A stretch of 37,698 nucleotides of DNA from an uncultured Eudoraea sp. (GCF_947258525.1 NZ_CAMYIP010000093.1:1-37698); one strand, 5' to 3'; shown: positions 1 through 8,018, numbered from the stretch's first letter. Numbers and translations are program-made. The notes: generated by a model from the letters alone, not told the origin.

Positions 1-246
1 GGTATGATTGTTATGGTATAGAAAAGATTGCAGGCCAAGCGCCTTTTTACCAAGAACAAGAAATACCTCTTGCAGAAAGAAAATTATATTGAATGCCAGG
101 GCAAAAAATACCGCAGAATTAATCATAGTAGGGTAGTGGATTGCAACTTCAGGAGCGGTAAGGCCTTTGTATTTAAACCAATTGACTATCCCCCATACTA
201 TTGGGCCTATTACCAGGGATGCAAAAACTATTTGAACTAAGATCAT
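1..246 (-). CDS. Integral membrane protein, partial (C-terminus beyond window)
   Basis: The minus strand is open from an ATG at 246 to the window edge (82 codons, no stop). The product starts MILVQIVFASLVIGPIVWGI and has two strongly hydrophobic segments, at about residues 1-22 and 44-68, joined by a short polar loop (WFKYKGLTAPEVAIHYPT). This is the composition of a multi-pass inner-membrane protein. The family is not recognised from this fragment. GGGA lies six bases upstream of the ATG. A plus-strand TTG-initiated frame over the same bases (28-240) gives a lysine- and tyrosine-rich product without family features, so the minus frame is preferred. That a real gene is here is likely; its function is unknown. 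Confidence 0.6.
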   Translation of the reverse strand, partial: MILVQIVFASLVIGPIVWGIVNWFKYKGLTAPEVAIHYPTMINSAVFFALAFNIIFFLQEVFLVLGKKALGLQSFLYHNNHT

Positions 247-500
247 ATTTCCCAGGTTTGAATTCTTAACTGTTGAAAGCTATGATTATTAGCAGCTATT
301 ATGAGAGCTACAACAGCTATTGTGAATGTTTTGGTTGTTCCTTTTCGACGATTACCTAAGCTTTATGTTACATAAGGTGGTTGTTCGGGAATGATTCCGC
401 GCAGGTCTTCAGATCAAAATAGCCATAAGGCATGAATAGGCTGGGTTTTTTTGATTAGCAAAATCAGAGCAATGAACTATCCACCTTGTTGTGTGCAGTA

Positions 501-1085
501 TTAAATTTTAACTATTTTAATATCATCAATCCAAAAAGTGCCTGGTTGCAAAATATTTAGTTCCATTCTTAAATGTTGATCCTTTGGTACGCTTATTTCA
601 TATTCCTGGTACTTCCAATCTTCTATTTGTTGATCACTTTCAATTAAATTTTTCATATCCCCTTCCATAGGAGCAACACCTCCTGCATTGATACGATATT
701 TTGATCGGTCATTTCTAATCCAGAAACTTAATTTATAGGTGCCTTCTCCTTCAAATTTACCGCTATCAGAAAATTCATTGGTAAATCCGGGAGATTGCCA
801 ACCGCCCGTAGAAGAACAATTTATGACATCAAACCTAAGCGATTGCTTTCCTTCTTTAAAAATAGTTTTGTCCAAACCAATTTTAAAATCGGCATTCGGG
901 ACTGTATTAGGGCTATAGATTAACCAGTTTACCGGTAAGTCGTTTTTAGATATTTCAAAGCCACCATTTAATCCTGCTGATTTATCGGTTTCTTTTTCAC
1001 TCATTTGTTGGCATGCTGATAAAATCAAACATAAACTCAGTAGTAAAGAATAAATGCCTTTTGTTTTACTCCAATTTTCATTCAT
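501..1085 (-). CDS. Secreted lipoprotein with carbohydrate-binding-module-like domain
   Basis: A 194-residue protein from an ATG at 1085; a TTG two codons upstream is also in frame. The N-terminus is a lipoprotein signal: basic residues, a hydrophobic stretch (IYSLLLSLCLILS) and the lipobox LSAC, with the lipidated Cys near residue 25. The mature part opens LNGGFEISKNDLPVNW and ends FWIDDIKIVKI. In between lie GKQSLRFDV and YKLSFWIRND. This pattern of an N-terminal F/E with a terminal W-I-D-D-(I/V) strand is typical of CBM4/9-like galactose-binding beta-sandwiches in Bacteroidota lipoproteins. No catalytic domain is present. It stands alone, with a possible -7 box about 40 bases upstream. The fold is inferred from motifs and the ligand is unknown. 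Confidence 0.75.
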   Translation of the reverse strand: MNENWSKTKGIYSLLLSLCLILSACQQMSEKETDKSAGLNGGFEISKNDLPVNWLIYSPNTVPNADFKIGLDKTIFKEGKQSLRFDVINCSSTGGWQSPGFTNEFSDSGKFEGEGTYKLSFWIRNDRSKYRINAGGVAPMEGDMKNLIESDQQIEDWKYQEYEISVPKDQHLRMELNILQPGTFWIDDIKIVKI

Positions 1086-1125
1086 GGCCAATAATCTTAG
1101 TTAGTATTTTATTTTAATTACAAAT

Positions 1126-1133
1126 CAAATTTA
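1126..1133 (-). promoter_or_regulatory. Possible -7 box for the lipoprotein gene
   Basis: On the minus strand this reads TAAATTTG, an exact match to the Bacteroidota -7 consensus TAnnTTTG, about 40 bases before the ATG at 1085. The only upstream TTTG lies 13 bases away, shorter than the usual spacing, so the -33 part is weak. Confidence 0.35.
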
Positions 1134-1228
1134 CATTCTAAGTTTTCAAAATAGGTTAACCTGAGTTAAGAAATGTTGTATACCCTATCACTTATAATTT
1201 AATAAATCGCAAGAATATTCAAAACCAA

Positions 1229-2008
1229 CTACCTGGTGGTCCAGCCCCCGTCAATGAGCATTATTTCCCCGGTTATAAGTGAGGCGGCATCCGAGGCTAA
1301 AAACACCACAGCGCCGGCGACCTCCATAGGTTTGCCAATACGGCCCAGGGGAATTCTATCCAGTACACTTTGTCTGAAGTCCTTATCCTTTAACCAGGGT
1401 TCGGTACCCGGCGTTTCAATAAAGGTAGGTGCCACTGCATTGACGTTTATATTATACCTAGCCCACTCCGAAGCAAGGTTTTTGGTAAGGTGGTTGACCC
1501 CTGCTTTGGTCATACAGTAAATAGACTCATCGTCCAGCGCAATAAAACCGGCCTGTGAACTCATGTTGATAATGCTCCCAGATCCCTGTTTGATCATTTG
1601 TTTGCCTACTGCCTGTGCAGTAAAAAAGGTTCCTTTTAAATTTAAATTGATGGTCTGGTCAAAATCCTCCTCGGTTACCTTTTCAGCAGGATTGGCCGGG
1701 GCAATACCCACATTATTCACAAGGATATCTATCTTGCCAAACGCTGTAACCACCTGGCTAACCGCATCATTAATTTGCTGAAGAGAGGAAACATCCATTT
1801 GCAAACGGATCACCTTTCTGCCCATGGCCTTAATTTCCTGCTCCAGGTCAGCTGCAGTGCTTACATCCCTCAGGCCTAAAGCTATGTCTGCCCCTTCATG
1901 TGCCAGGGCAAGCGCGCATGCTCTTCCAAGACCCCGGGCCGCCCCCGTAATAATAGCTACCTTGTCGTTAAGCTTAAAATTTGGGTATTCCTGTTCAGAT
2001 TTTGTCAT
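1229..2008 (-). CDS. SDR-family NAD(P)-dependent oxidoreductase
   Basis: A 259-residue classical short-chain dehydrogenase of full family length. The cofactor-binding motif TGAARGLG is at residues 21-28 and the structural NNVG at 98-101. The catalytic set is Ser at 150/151 (NMSS), Tyr164 and Lys168 (YCMTK). The C-terminal ITGEIMLIDGGWTTR is the usual SDR end. The overall pattern resembles gluconate 5-dehydrogenase or 2-deoxy-gluconate 3-dehydrogenase and similar polyol/sugar-acid enzymes, but the substrate cannot be fixed from sequence. It reads in the same direction as the DUF808 gene upstream, with 130 bases between them, mostly filled by the 55-bp tandem repeat that ends 5 bases before this ATG. 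By eye it is more GC-rich than the 17-36 kb genes. Confidence 0.93.
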   Translation of the reverse strand: MTKSEQEYPNFKLNDKVAIITGAARGLGRACALALAHEGADIALGLRDVSTAADLEQEIKAMGRKVIRLQMDVSSLQQINDAVSQVVTAFGKIDILVNNVGIAPANPAEKVTEEDFDQTINLNLKGTFFTAQAVGKQMIKQGSGSIINMSSQAGFIALDDESIYCMTKAGVNHLTKNLASEWARYNINVNAVAPTFIETPGTEPWLKDKDFRQSVLDRIPLGRIGKPMEVAGAVVFLASDAASLITGEIMLIDGGWTTR

Positions 2009-2012
2009 ATTT

Positions 2013-2122
2013 AAATACTTATCCTTTAAAATTAATCCTTTTTGGCAAAGTTTAGTAAGATCCGGACAAATACTTATCCTTTAAAATTAATCCTTTTTGG
2101 CAAAGTTTAGTAAGATCCGGAC
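2013..2122. repeat. Perfect 55-bp tandem duplication
   Basis: Bases 2013-2067 and 2068-2122 are identical copies placed head to tail. They lie between the end of the DUF808 gene and the start of the SDR gene. The part across the junction (2041-2075) matches about 31 of 35 bases of 27328-27360, which is coding sequence of a small protein. On the minus strand both places read V-R-(I/V)-L-L-N-F-A-K-(K/R). In this region that frame stops after FAKKD, so it may be a decayed 3' gene fragment that was then duplicated. Confidence 0.9.
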
Positions 2123-2138
2123 GATACCTAAACCTTCG

Positions 2139-3008
2139 TTAGTGTCTACCAAAAAGCTTCTTCCCTGCTTTAACAAAGAAAAGCACCAAAAATCCGGCCA
2201 GTAACCCTGCTACAAATTCAACAAGTAAATCCGGAACGGAAGGAAAGAGGTTGTGCAGGAATGGCAGATAATGTACAAAAATCCCTCCCGAGACCAGCAA
2301 TAAGGCTATGGTTCCTATAACCGAGAGTGATTTAATTACCCATGGCAGGGCATTCACAAAAAACCGCCCTATAATATCCGTTATACTATTGTCTTCCCCA
2401 TTAATGGCAATCAAACGGGCGCCGAACTCATCCATACGAACTATAAGCGCCACAAGCCCATACACGCCTATGGTGGCCAGGAGTGCTACAAACGATACCA
2501 CAAGGATCTGAGTAATCAGGGGTTTGTTCATAACAGTGCCCAGGGCTATGATGACAATTTCAATGGACAGAATAAAATCGGTTAGGATGGCCGACTTAAT
2601 CTTTCTTTTTTCCATTTCGAGGATGTCGCTTTTTTGCGGGATCTCCAGATCTGATGGAATATGCGGGCTGGGATGGGGGACAAAGAATTCGTATATTTTT
2701 TCAGCTCCTTCATAGGCGAGATAAAGGCCCCCAAGAACAAGGATTACCTTCACCGCCCATGGCGCAAAGGCGCTCAAAAGAAAAGCAATGGGCAGAATAA
2801 TAAGTTTGTTAAGCAGCGACCCTTTTGTAATGGCCCAAAGCACGGGGAGTTCTCGTTGGGAAACAAAACCGGAAGCTTTTTCTGCATTCACAGCCAGATC
2901 ATCTCCCAGAATGCCCGAGGTCTTTTTGGTCGCAACCTTACCCATGGTGGCCACATCGTCTAATAGCGTCGCTACGTCATCCAAAATAGCAAAAAATCCT
3001 GAGGCCAT
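2139..3008 (-). CDS. DUF808 family inner membrane protein (YedI-like)
   Basis: A 289-residue protein. The ATG at 3008 is chosen because the product then begins MASGFFAILDDVATLLDDVA, the characteristic DUF808/YedI N-terminus; a longer frame to 3065 adds unrelated residues. Also typical are KVATKKTSGILGDDLAVNAE at about residues 24-43 and several membrane segments: about 70-100, 145-170, 175-195, 225-250 and the end. The function of the family is unestablished; an inner-membrane location is expected. The gene reads towards the SDR gene. A candidate -7 box lies 19-26 bases before the start codon. Confidence 0.92.
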   Translation of the reverse strand: MASGFFAILDDVATLLDDVATMGKVATKKTSGILGDDLAVNAEKASGFVSQRELPVLWAITKGSLLNKLIILPIAFLLSAFAPWAVKVILVLGGLYLAYEGAEKIYEFFVPHPSPHIPSDLEIPQKSDILEMEKRKIKSAILTDFILSIEIVIIALGTVMNKPLITQILVVSFVALLATIGVYGLVALIVRMDEFGARLIAINGEDNSITDIIGRFFVNALPWVIKSLSVIGTIALLLVSGGIFVHYLPFLHNLFPSVPDLLVEFVAGLLAGFLVLFFVKAGKKLFGRH

Positions 3009-3026
3009 GCTTCTTCTTTTAGGGTT

Positions 3027-3034
3027 CAAATATA
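3027..3034 (-). promoter_or_regulatory. Possible -7 box for the DUF808 gene
   Basis: The minus strand reads TATATTTG, an exact TAnnTTTG match, 18 bases upstream of the ATG at 3008. A CTTG lies about 22 bases further upstream as a possible -33 element. This predicts a short leader of roughly 15 bases. Confidence 0.4.
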
Positions 3035-3109
3035 AGGCTTCCAGGCACCAAATGACAAGCACCAAATAACAATGAATCTTATATTGTTATTGAAGTTCGA
3101 GGTTTGAGT

Positions 3110-3155
3110 CCCGATAGCTCCTTCTCCATAGTATTACGAAGGAGAAGCTATCGGG
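3110..3155 (+). repeat. 46-bp intergenic hairpin repeat, copy 1
   Basis: It begins CCCGATAGCTCCTTCTCC and ends GGAGAAGCTATCGGG around a central ATAGTATTAC. The arms pair with small bulges, forming a long imperfect hairpin. Identical copies are at 13923-13968 and 27588-27633, with an inverted copy at 37182-37227. The flanks are A/T-rich runs such as GAAATTTGGAATTTGGAATT, as at the other copies. The 407-base gap 3009-3415 holds this element and otherwise only AT-rich DNA with no convincing gene. Confidence 0.9.
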
Positions 3156-3415
3156 ATGAAATTTGGAATTTGGAATTTTAATCCTTTACTTCCCCCTATT
3201 GAAAGCGCTTCAATAGGATAAAAAACAGGATAGGTGAATTTCTTTTCCTTACAATTACTATCAGTTATAGTAATCCTATGAAGACTACTTTCAGGAATTA
3301 TTAAAGAATCAGGAAATACCTGATTGACTAATCTCCTTTCCAATCATTTTAATAAGAGAAGTTTATTTTATTAGGGTATTTGGTGTGTCTCAACCTCAAT
3401 ACCTTTTTCTTCAAC

Positions 3416-3922
3416 TTACATTTTATCCGTTCTCTTTTTTATAGTTTTTTGAATAAAAATATTATTGGGCAGGGTAATCTCCTCCCCGGTTTCACTCATT
3501 TTAAGCCTTACAAAAAACAATCCAATATCCATCACCTCGCCTTGAATTTCATAATCTTTAGTTTCCATAATAGCTATATCGTCACCTATTTTCACCGAGT
3601 GATTAAAAAATATGATAATGCTGGATGTAATATTTGATAAAATTGACCATTGTGCAAACATGGCTACGCCAACAACGGTGAGTACAGAACCAACGAAAAC
3701 CGCCAACTCCGAATGTTTTACTCCCCAAATCACCAATAGTATGATAAGACAGATCGCAAGGATTATAAAATTGGTAGTTTTCCTTATAATTTTGGTTCTT
3801 GATTTTTGGACCAGTTTATCAGTGATTCTTCTATGAATCAGCTTGTTTACTACCAGCCGAATAAGCACATAGAGTGCTATGACCACAATTGATTCTATGA
3901 TTTTTGTATAGTATGCTTCCAC
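3416..3922 (-). CDS. Short MscS-family mechanosensitive channel
   Basis: A 168-residue protein. GTG at 3922 is the only possible start because a TAA lies two codons upstream. It has two predicted membrane helices (about 8-28 and 50-72), a pore-type helix (AVFVGSVLTVVGVAMFAQWS, about 74-93), then the beta domain. The MscS-type step is visible: a glycine/alanine-rich pore helix followed by NITSSIIIFFNHSVKIGDDI, then EIQGEVMDIGLFFVRLKMSE and LPNNIFIQKTIKK. Pressure-gated ion release at the inner membrane is the known family role. It is much shorter than E. coli MscS (286 residues), lacking the C-terminal cage part. It precedes a block of Mg2+/ion transport genes. Confidence 0.88.
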   Translation of the reverse strand: MEAYYTKIIESIVVIALYVLIRLVVNKLIHRRITDKLVQKSRTKIIRKTTNFIILAICLIILLVIWGVKHSELAVFVGSVLTVVGVAMFAQWSILSNITSSIIIFFNHSVKIGDDIAIMETKDYEIQGEVMDIGLFFVRLKMSETGEEITLPNNIFIQKTIKKRTDKM

Positions 3923-4019
3923 TGTTTATATTATTATAACTCCATGAATTTGAACTTGTTTATTTAAATTTTAAAGAAGGATTATTTTATTAAATCTAAG
4001 CTATTATGAACTTCTTCAT

Positions 4020-5027
4020 CTAGATTCCTTTCAACAGACGACCAAACAGGTCGGCTCCTGTTATAATTCGCTTGGTTTCTTTCGTCCAAAAGAGCACAAC
4101 ATCCAAATCTATAGGTCTATCTGAGCTTTGCTCCAGATTGGATTTCAACATCTTGATTATACTACCAAGATTGATATTTTCATCAGAAACAACGAGTGGT
4201 ACATGACAGAAGTCTTTTATGGATTCCTGGCCCTTTGTAATTACCGTAGCCCTGAGAAATCCATCAGCATCCAATACTAATTTTGGCTCTTTTAATTCAT
4301 TCGTAAAGATTATCCATTTTTCACCAGATTGATTGACTCTATTAATAAATTCATAATCTTGGGCACCACTCTGGTCCGGTAAGATTAATTCCCCGTTCCG
4401 TTCATTCAAATTGACAATACTAAAAGGATTGATCGTTTCCCCCTCTTCTATGATTTGATTGTCATCCAAGGATAAAAAATTAATTGCACCCGTACCTTCT
4501 ATTTCATCGATCTCACTTCTTGTGTCTTCAATATGCTTCCTAATAAAAAGTTTAATGTTTTCTTCGGTGAAGTAGCTGATGGACTCCTTCCCCAACCAGG
4601 CATCTAGAATTAAAGCACAAGGTTTGGCGATAGGATACAATAGAATTTGATAAAACTTAAGTACTGGTGCCAGGCCAGATGCCATTTGCAAGGCATTTCT
4701 TGAAAAATAGGCCTGCGGAATAATTTCGCCAAAAAATGTAATGGCCCCTGTAGAAAACGCGAAGGATGCTATTCCTGCGAGTACGGAATCGGTAAGTAAG
4801 GTGAGGAGTACATTTACGCCAACATTTCCCCATAAGATGGTGGTGAGAAGAAAATTGGAATCCTTACGCATATTAAGGACTTTTATTGCCCGGGTGGACC
4901 TGGCATCTTCGGCGGCAATTTCGAGGCGAAGTCGGGTAAGACTAAAGAACGCCAGATTCAGACCGGAGAATATGGCCGATTGAGTCACGCAAAAAAGAAT
5001 ACCCAACCAAATTAATGTATCTCCCAT
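4020..5027 (-). CDS. CNNM/DUF21 domain membrane protein (CorB/MpfA-like)
   Basis: A 335-residue protein starting MGDTLIWLGILFCVTQSAIF. The N-terminal half is a DUF21/CNNM membrane domain of about four hydrophobic segments (residues 5-25, 60-80, 85-105, 115-140). It carries SAIFSGLNLAFFSLTRLRLE and the FFGEIIPQAYFSRNAL motif (G-E-(I/L)-(I/V/L)-P-(K/Q)) usual for CNNM proteins. The region after about 200 should correspond to the CBS pair but is divergent (WIIFTNELKEPKLVLDADGF). Known relatives are Mg2+ exporters or regulators of Mg2+ homeostasis. An MgtE operon lies 1.4 kb away on the other strand. Transport function is inferred from the family; the ion is not proven. Confidence 0.85.
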   Translation of the reverse strand: MGDTLIWLGILFCVTQSAIFSGLNLAFFSLTRLRLEIAAEDARSTRAIKVLNMRKDSNFLLTTILWGNVGVNVLLTLLTDSVLAGIASFAFSTGAITFFGEIIPQAYFSRNALQMASGLAPVLKFYQILLYPIAKPCALILDAWLGKESISYFTEENIKLFIRKHIEDTRSEIDEIEGTGAINFLSLDDNQIIEEGETINPFSIVNLNERNGELILPDQSGAQDYEFINRVNQSGEKWIIFTNELKEPKLVLDADGFLRATVITKGQESIKDFCHVPLVVSDENINLGSIIKMLKSNLEQSSDRPIDLDVVLFWTKETKRIITGADLFGRLLKGI

Positions 5028-5092
5028 TTAAAAATTTTAGCTATTAATCAGTATTTATTTTCTACTTTCCTAATTAAAAATCAGCACGTAAT

Positions 5093-5122
5093 TGTCTCAA
5101 ATGTTTTTAATCTTTTGAGACA
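5093..5122. promoter_or_regulatory. Inverted repeat upstream of the CNNM gene
   Basis: TGTCTCAAA at 5093-5101 and TTTGAGACA at 5114-5122 are perfect 9-bp arms with a 12-base AT-rich loop. It lies 66 bases upstream of the CNNM start codon and 174 bases downstream of the preceding minus-strand gene. No U-tract follows on either strand, so an operator or a structured leader is more likely than a terminator. Confidence 0.4.
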
Positions 5123-5295
5123 TTAAAATCGTTAATGACACTTTAAGGGCCAGACATTGACAGTTTTTTAAACCGATTTGTAAGAGGTTAAAGCCCAATA
5201 AAAACTCCTTTTTGTAAAACCATCATATAGGTTGAACCTATCGTAATCGTGAAGTGAAGTCACCAGATATCTTAAGATTTAAATATTTATCCACC

Positions 5296-6021
5296 TTAAA
5301 TGCCAGTTCCTTCAGATGTCGTACCGATTACATCCGAAAAGGTTTCTCCTTCAAAATCCTTAATATATTTGAAATCATGAAACCAATATTCTGATGAAAT
5401 GATGTCGACAAGAACTTCCTTATCGTTCACATATTCTATTTTGAACTGCCATATGATATGTTCGGCATCTTTGAATTCTTCACCCTCTACTTGCTCTTCA
5501 AACAACCTGTAGATTAATGTATTTTTTGGCATACCCGTCACCAGTAACCGAATTATAGTCGCCTCAGGAGAAGTTTTGAAAATTGAAAAAGCGTTGTTAT
5601 CCTTTGCAGTTAGCCTAACCTGAAATTTTATGGCCTGCGGATGTGGAAATTTTCCGTTATAAGCCTGGTAAAGTAATTGGTTTACATTAAAAAAGTTTTC
5701 ATGAAGGGATAGGTCGGCATACTCCTCCCAAATTTTCTCCTCCAACATTTCGTTAGAGATATTGTCGATTTGTCCCTTGGTCAATCGATTCTCAAAAACA
5801 TATTCGAGTACTATTTTGGCCGCATCTTCAGGTTCATTGTCTGTTAAGGACATTAGACACATTTCCTTTAACTCCTCAGGAGGTAATTCACAGGGATCGC
5901 CATAATCCATGATTTCAAGCAAGTCAATATAATTTTGCGCCATCCACGAATTCGGCAATTCATGGATGGTCTTGAAATTGATGCGCTCTACTTTAAAAAG
6001 TGCTTTCATAGGTAAGGCCAT
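5296..6021 (-). CDS. Hypothetical protein
   Basis: A 241-residue protein from the ATG at 6021 (MALPMKALFKVERINFKT); a TTG start at 6057 and the ATG at 6009 are alternatives. I do not recognise the family. The sequence is soluble, without signal peptide or membrane helix. The first two thirds look helical and acidic (ELPPEELKEMCLMSL, EPEDAAKIVLEYVFENRL, EEKIWEEYADLSLHENFF). The last third alternates like beta structure (EHIIWQFKIEYVNDKEVLVD, SEYWFHDFKYIKDFEGE). It lies between Mg2+-related genes and is transcribed divergently from the MscS-MgtE operon. The shared intergenic region contains the 24-bp palindrome. A stress or ion-related role is only suggested by context. Confidence 0.75.
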   Translation of the reverse strand: MALPMKALFKVERINFKTIHELPNSWMAQNYIDLLEIMDYGDPCELPPEELKEMCLMSLTDNEPEDAAKIVLEYVFENRLTKGQIDNISNEMLEEKIWEEYADLSLHENFFNVNQLLYQAYNGKFPHPQAIKFQVRLTAKDNNAFSIFKTSPEATIIRLLVTGMPKNTLIYRLFEEQVEGEEFKDAEHIIWQFKIEYVNDKEVLVDIISSEYWFHDFKYIKDFEGETFSDVIGTTSEGTGI

Positions 6022-6126
6022 ACTTTTAGTTGTACCATAACATTTGGCAGACTTCAAACACCTACTAATTGTAATGAATATTTTACTTAGTAAGTGCCTT
6101 GTAAAAGTATACGTCTATCAAAAAGC

Positions 6127-6175
6127 AAACAGCTACCTAAGTAGCTGTTTTGGTAATGTGAAAACCATATGTTTG
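6127..6175 (+). promoter_or_regulatory. Palindromic operator with promoter for the MscS-MgtE operon
   Basis: AAACAGCTAC (6127-6136) and GTAGCTGTTT (6141-6150) are perfect 10-bp arms around CTAA. Exactly 17 bases later TATGTTTG (6168-6175) matches the -7 consensus TAnnTTTG. The right arm runs into GTTTTGG, which would serve as the -33 element, so a bound protein would block or shape polymerase access. The same 19 bases (GCTACCTAAGTAGCTGTTT) and the same 17-base spacing occur at 12497-12540 on the minus strand. The expected leader is about 220 bases. Confidence 0.6.
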
Positions 6176-6294
6176 TATTGATCGATAATGCAAGTTTACC
6201 TAATAATTGGCGTATCATTTGAGAAAGAGCATAATAGATTTTCCCAAATTATGAAACTGGTGGATGGTTAAAGATAAAAGGCAAATAGAAAGAC

Positions 6295-6411
6295 ATGAAC
6301 ATCTTGCTAAATGAAATGGTTGTAAACTTGGTCCATCACGTATTTAAAACTCAAAGGCTTTTACTTTTAGCAGGCATGGCTTTTTTTCAAAACTTTGAAC
6401 CAATATGTTAG
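6295..6411 (+). CDS. Possible 38-residue leader peptide
   Basis: ATG at 6295 opens a 38-codon frame that ends in TAG at 6409-6411, overlapping the start codon of the MscS gene (6405) by 7 bases. The peptide starts MNILLNEMVVNLVHHVFK and has a hydrophobic middle (LLLLAGMAFF). GAAAGA lies just upstream. The overlap with the next start would allow translational coupling. No homology is recognised and the frame could be chance. Confidence 0.25.
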   Translation: MNILLNEMVVNLVHHVFKTQRLLLLAGMAFFQNFEPIC

Positions 6412-7196
6412 AGGATATGAACACCATTCTGGGGAATCTCAAAAATCAATTTTTGGAACTAATTCCGAACATCCTTATTTCACTGCTCATATTGGGTATG
6501 GGCTATTTGGTTGCCAGACTTATTAAATATCTGGTGATACGGCTCATTAATTATATTGGTCGTACTTTAAGCCGCAGATTTAAGACCATTAATTTAGAGC
6601 AAGCAGGTTCATTTATCGGAATGGCTTTCTTTTGGTTGATTCTGTTCTCTACTGTTCTCCTCATCACGGATATTTTAGGGTTAACTGTTCTGACCAACTG
6701 GTTTGAAAGGATTATCCAATATGTACCTAATCTAATCGCTGCATTATTTATAATTTTTGCGGCTATCATTATTGGGAACCTTGTTTCGGACCTTATAATT
6801 TCGGTCAGTGAACGGTTGGGATTAGAGTATAGTGCAACGTTGGGCAGAATCGCTAGATTCCTGCTTCTTTACGTAGCTATAATTATCGCCATGGATCAAA
6901 TCGGCCTGGAAATATCCTTCCTTACTGATATTACTGAAATCTTCCTGGCTTTCTTACTATTCGGGGCCGCCTTGGCCTTTGGTTTAGGGGCAAAAACTTC
7001 TACAAGCAATATTTTGGGTTCCTTTTATGTCCGAAAGAGCTACAAAGAAGGGGACGAAATACAAATCGGGGAAATCAAGGGCAAGATTATTAAGATCGAT
7101 GCCACAAGGGTTATTTTGGAGGCTGAAAACGTACAGGTAACTATTCCTGCAAAAGAGTTCAATGAAACCAAGTCATTTTTAATCACAAAAGATTGA
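6405..7196 (+). CDS. MscS-family mechanosensitive ion channel
   Basis: A 263-residue protein, close to the length of E. coli MscS. Three to four membrane segments are visible (about 18-40, 68-92, 106-128, 143-165) before the pore region. This reads FLAFLLFGAALAFGLGAKTS (about 181-200) with the Gly/Ala-rich pore helix, then NILGSFYVRKSYKEGDEIQI and the beta domain GKIIKIDATRVILEAENVQV. The start at 6405 gives MLEDMNTILG; the ATG at 6417 is an alternative preceded by GAGGAT. It is the first gene of an apparent operon: the next ATG comes 3 bases after its TGA. Known family role: opening under membrane tension to release solutes. Confidence 0.92.
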   Translation: MLEDMNTILGNLKNQFLELIPNILISLLILGMGYLVARLIKYLVIRLINYIGRTLSRRFKTINLEQAGSFIGMAFFWLILFSTVLLITDILGLTVLTNWFERIIQYVPNLIAALFIIFAAIIIGNLVSDLIISVSERLGLEYSATLGRIARFLLLYVAIIIAMDQIGLEISFLTDITEIFLAFLLFGAALAFGLGAKTSTSNILGSFYVRKSYKEGDEIQIGEIKGKIIKIDATRVILEAENVQVTIPAKEFNETKSFLITKD

Positions 7197-7199
7197 AAT

Positions 7200-8003
7200 A
7201 TGAATCCGGACGAAGTCATATTAAATAACTTTATTGACAAACACCCTTTCCCGGCTGCCCGGGCATTAGAACGGTTAAAGGAGGAGGACGTTGCCGCTTT
7301 TCTGGAGCAGCAGCCTATTGAAAAAAGCCTAAAACTGCTTGAGCTTATGAATACCGGAAAAGCGGCCAACTGTTTTGCATTGCTGTCACCACAACTCACT
7401 CGAACACTTTTAGAAAACGGCAATATTTCTTTTGCCGAATCTTTATGCAGACAGTTGGAAACACAATTTCTGGAAAGCTTATTATCATATATATCTCCCA
7501 AGAAAGCTACTGCTATTCGTCAAAAACTAGAACAAAAACCTGATACAGTAGGTGTGTTGATGGTTCCTGCAATAGTCGTAAATAAAGAAATGTCCGTTCA
7601 TGATGCCATAGAAATCGTTAAGAGGAATAAGGAAAATTTAGAGTCCTATCTATACATTGTGGATGTAGACGGTTCTTTTGAAGGAGGTGTAAAACTTAAA
7701 GAACTTTTACTGGCGGATAGAGATATGGTTCTCGAAGAGATAATGATTACCCAGATACCGAGTTTTCTCCCAGAAACACCAATAAAGAAAGTTATAAACC
7801 ATCCTGCATGGTACGAATACCGTTATATTCCGGTCATAAATCGGGCAAATATACTTTTAGGAACCCTTCCCTATAGGATGGCCAAGGAGATCACGTACAA
7901 AGCTGATAAACAAGGAACAAAGGAAATATTGGAAACAGGAAGTGCCCTCGGAGAACTATACCTTCTTGGTCTGACAGGTTTGCTCCAAAGTTTTGGCAAA
8001 TGA
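7200..8003 (+). CDS. MgtE N-domain/CBS protein without transporter domain
   Basis: A 267-residue soluble protein. Residues about 15-110 resemble the superhelical MgtE N domain (FPAARALERLKEEDVAAFLE; AESLCRQLETQFLESLLSYI). Residues about 113-230 form a CBS-like pair (PDTVGVLMVPAIVVNKEMSV; SYLYIVDVDGSFEGGVKLKE; YRYIPVINRANILLGTLP). The protein stops where the first MgtE transmembrane helix would begin (SALGELYLLGLTGLLQSFGK), so it holds the cytosolic Mg2+-sensing half only. It lies between the MscS and full MgtE genes, with spacings of 3 and 15 bases. It may be a regulatory partner of the downstream MgtE. Whether it binds Mg2+ is not shown. Confidence 0.85.
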   Translation: MNPDEVILNNFIDKHPFPAARALERLKEEDVAAFLEQQPIEKSLKLLELMNTGKAANCFALLSPQLTRTLLENGNISFAESLCRQLETQFLESLLSYISPKKATAIRQKLEQKPDTVGVLMVPAIVVNKEMSVHDAIEIVKRNKENLESYLYIVDVDGSFEGGVKLKELLLADRDMVLEEIMITQIPSFLPETPIKKVINHPAWYEYRYIPVINRANILLGTLPYRMAKEITYKADKQGTKEILETGSALGELYLLGLTGLLQSFGK

Positions 8004-8018
8004 TAATTAAGAATTTTT

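Noticed and set aside
28-240. 70-codon plus-strand frame
   Set aside because: It starts with TTG, has an odd basic/tyrosine-rich composition, and lies antisense to a membrane-protein frame that is open across the same bases.
3134-3343. 69-codon minus-strand frame
   Set aside because: It starts with TTG, its last third is a translation of the 46-bp hairpin repeat and its flank, and no protein-like motif is present.
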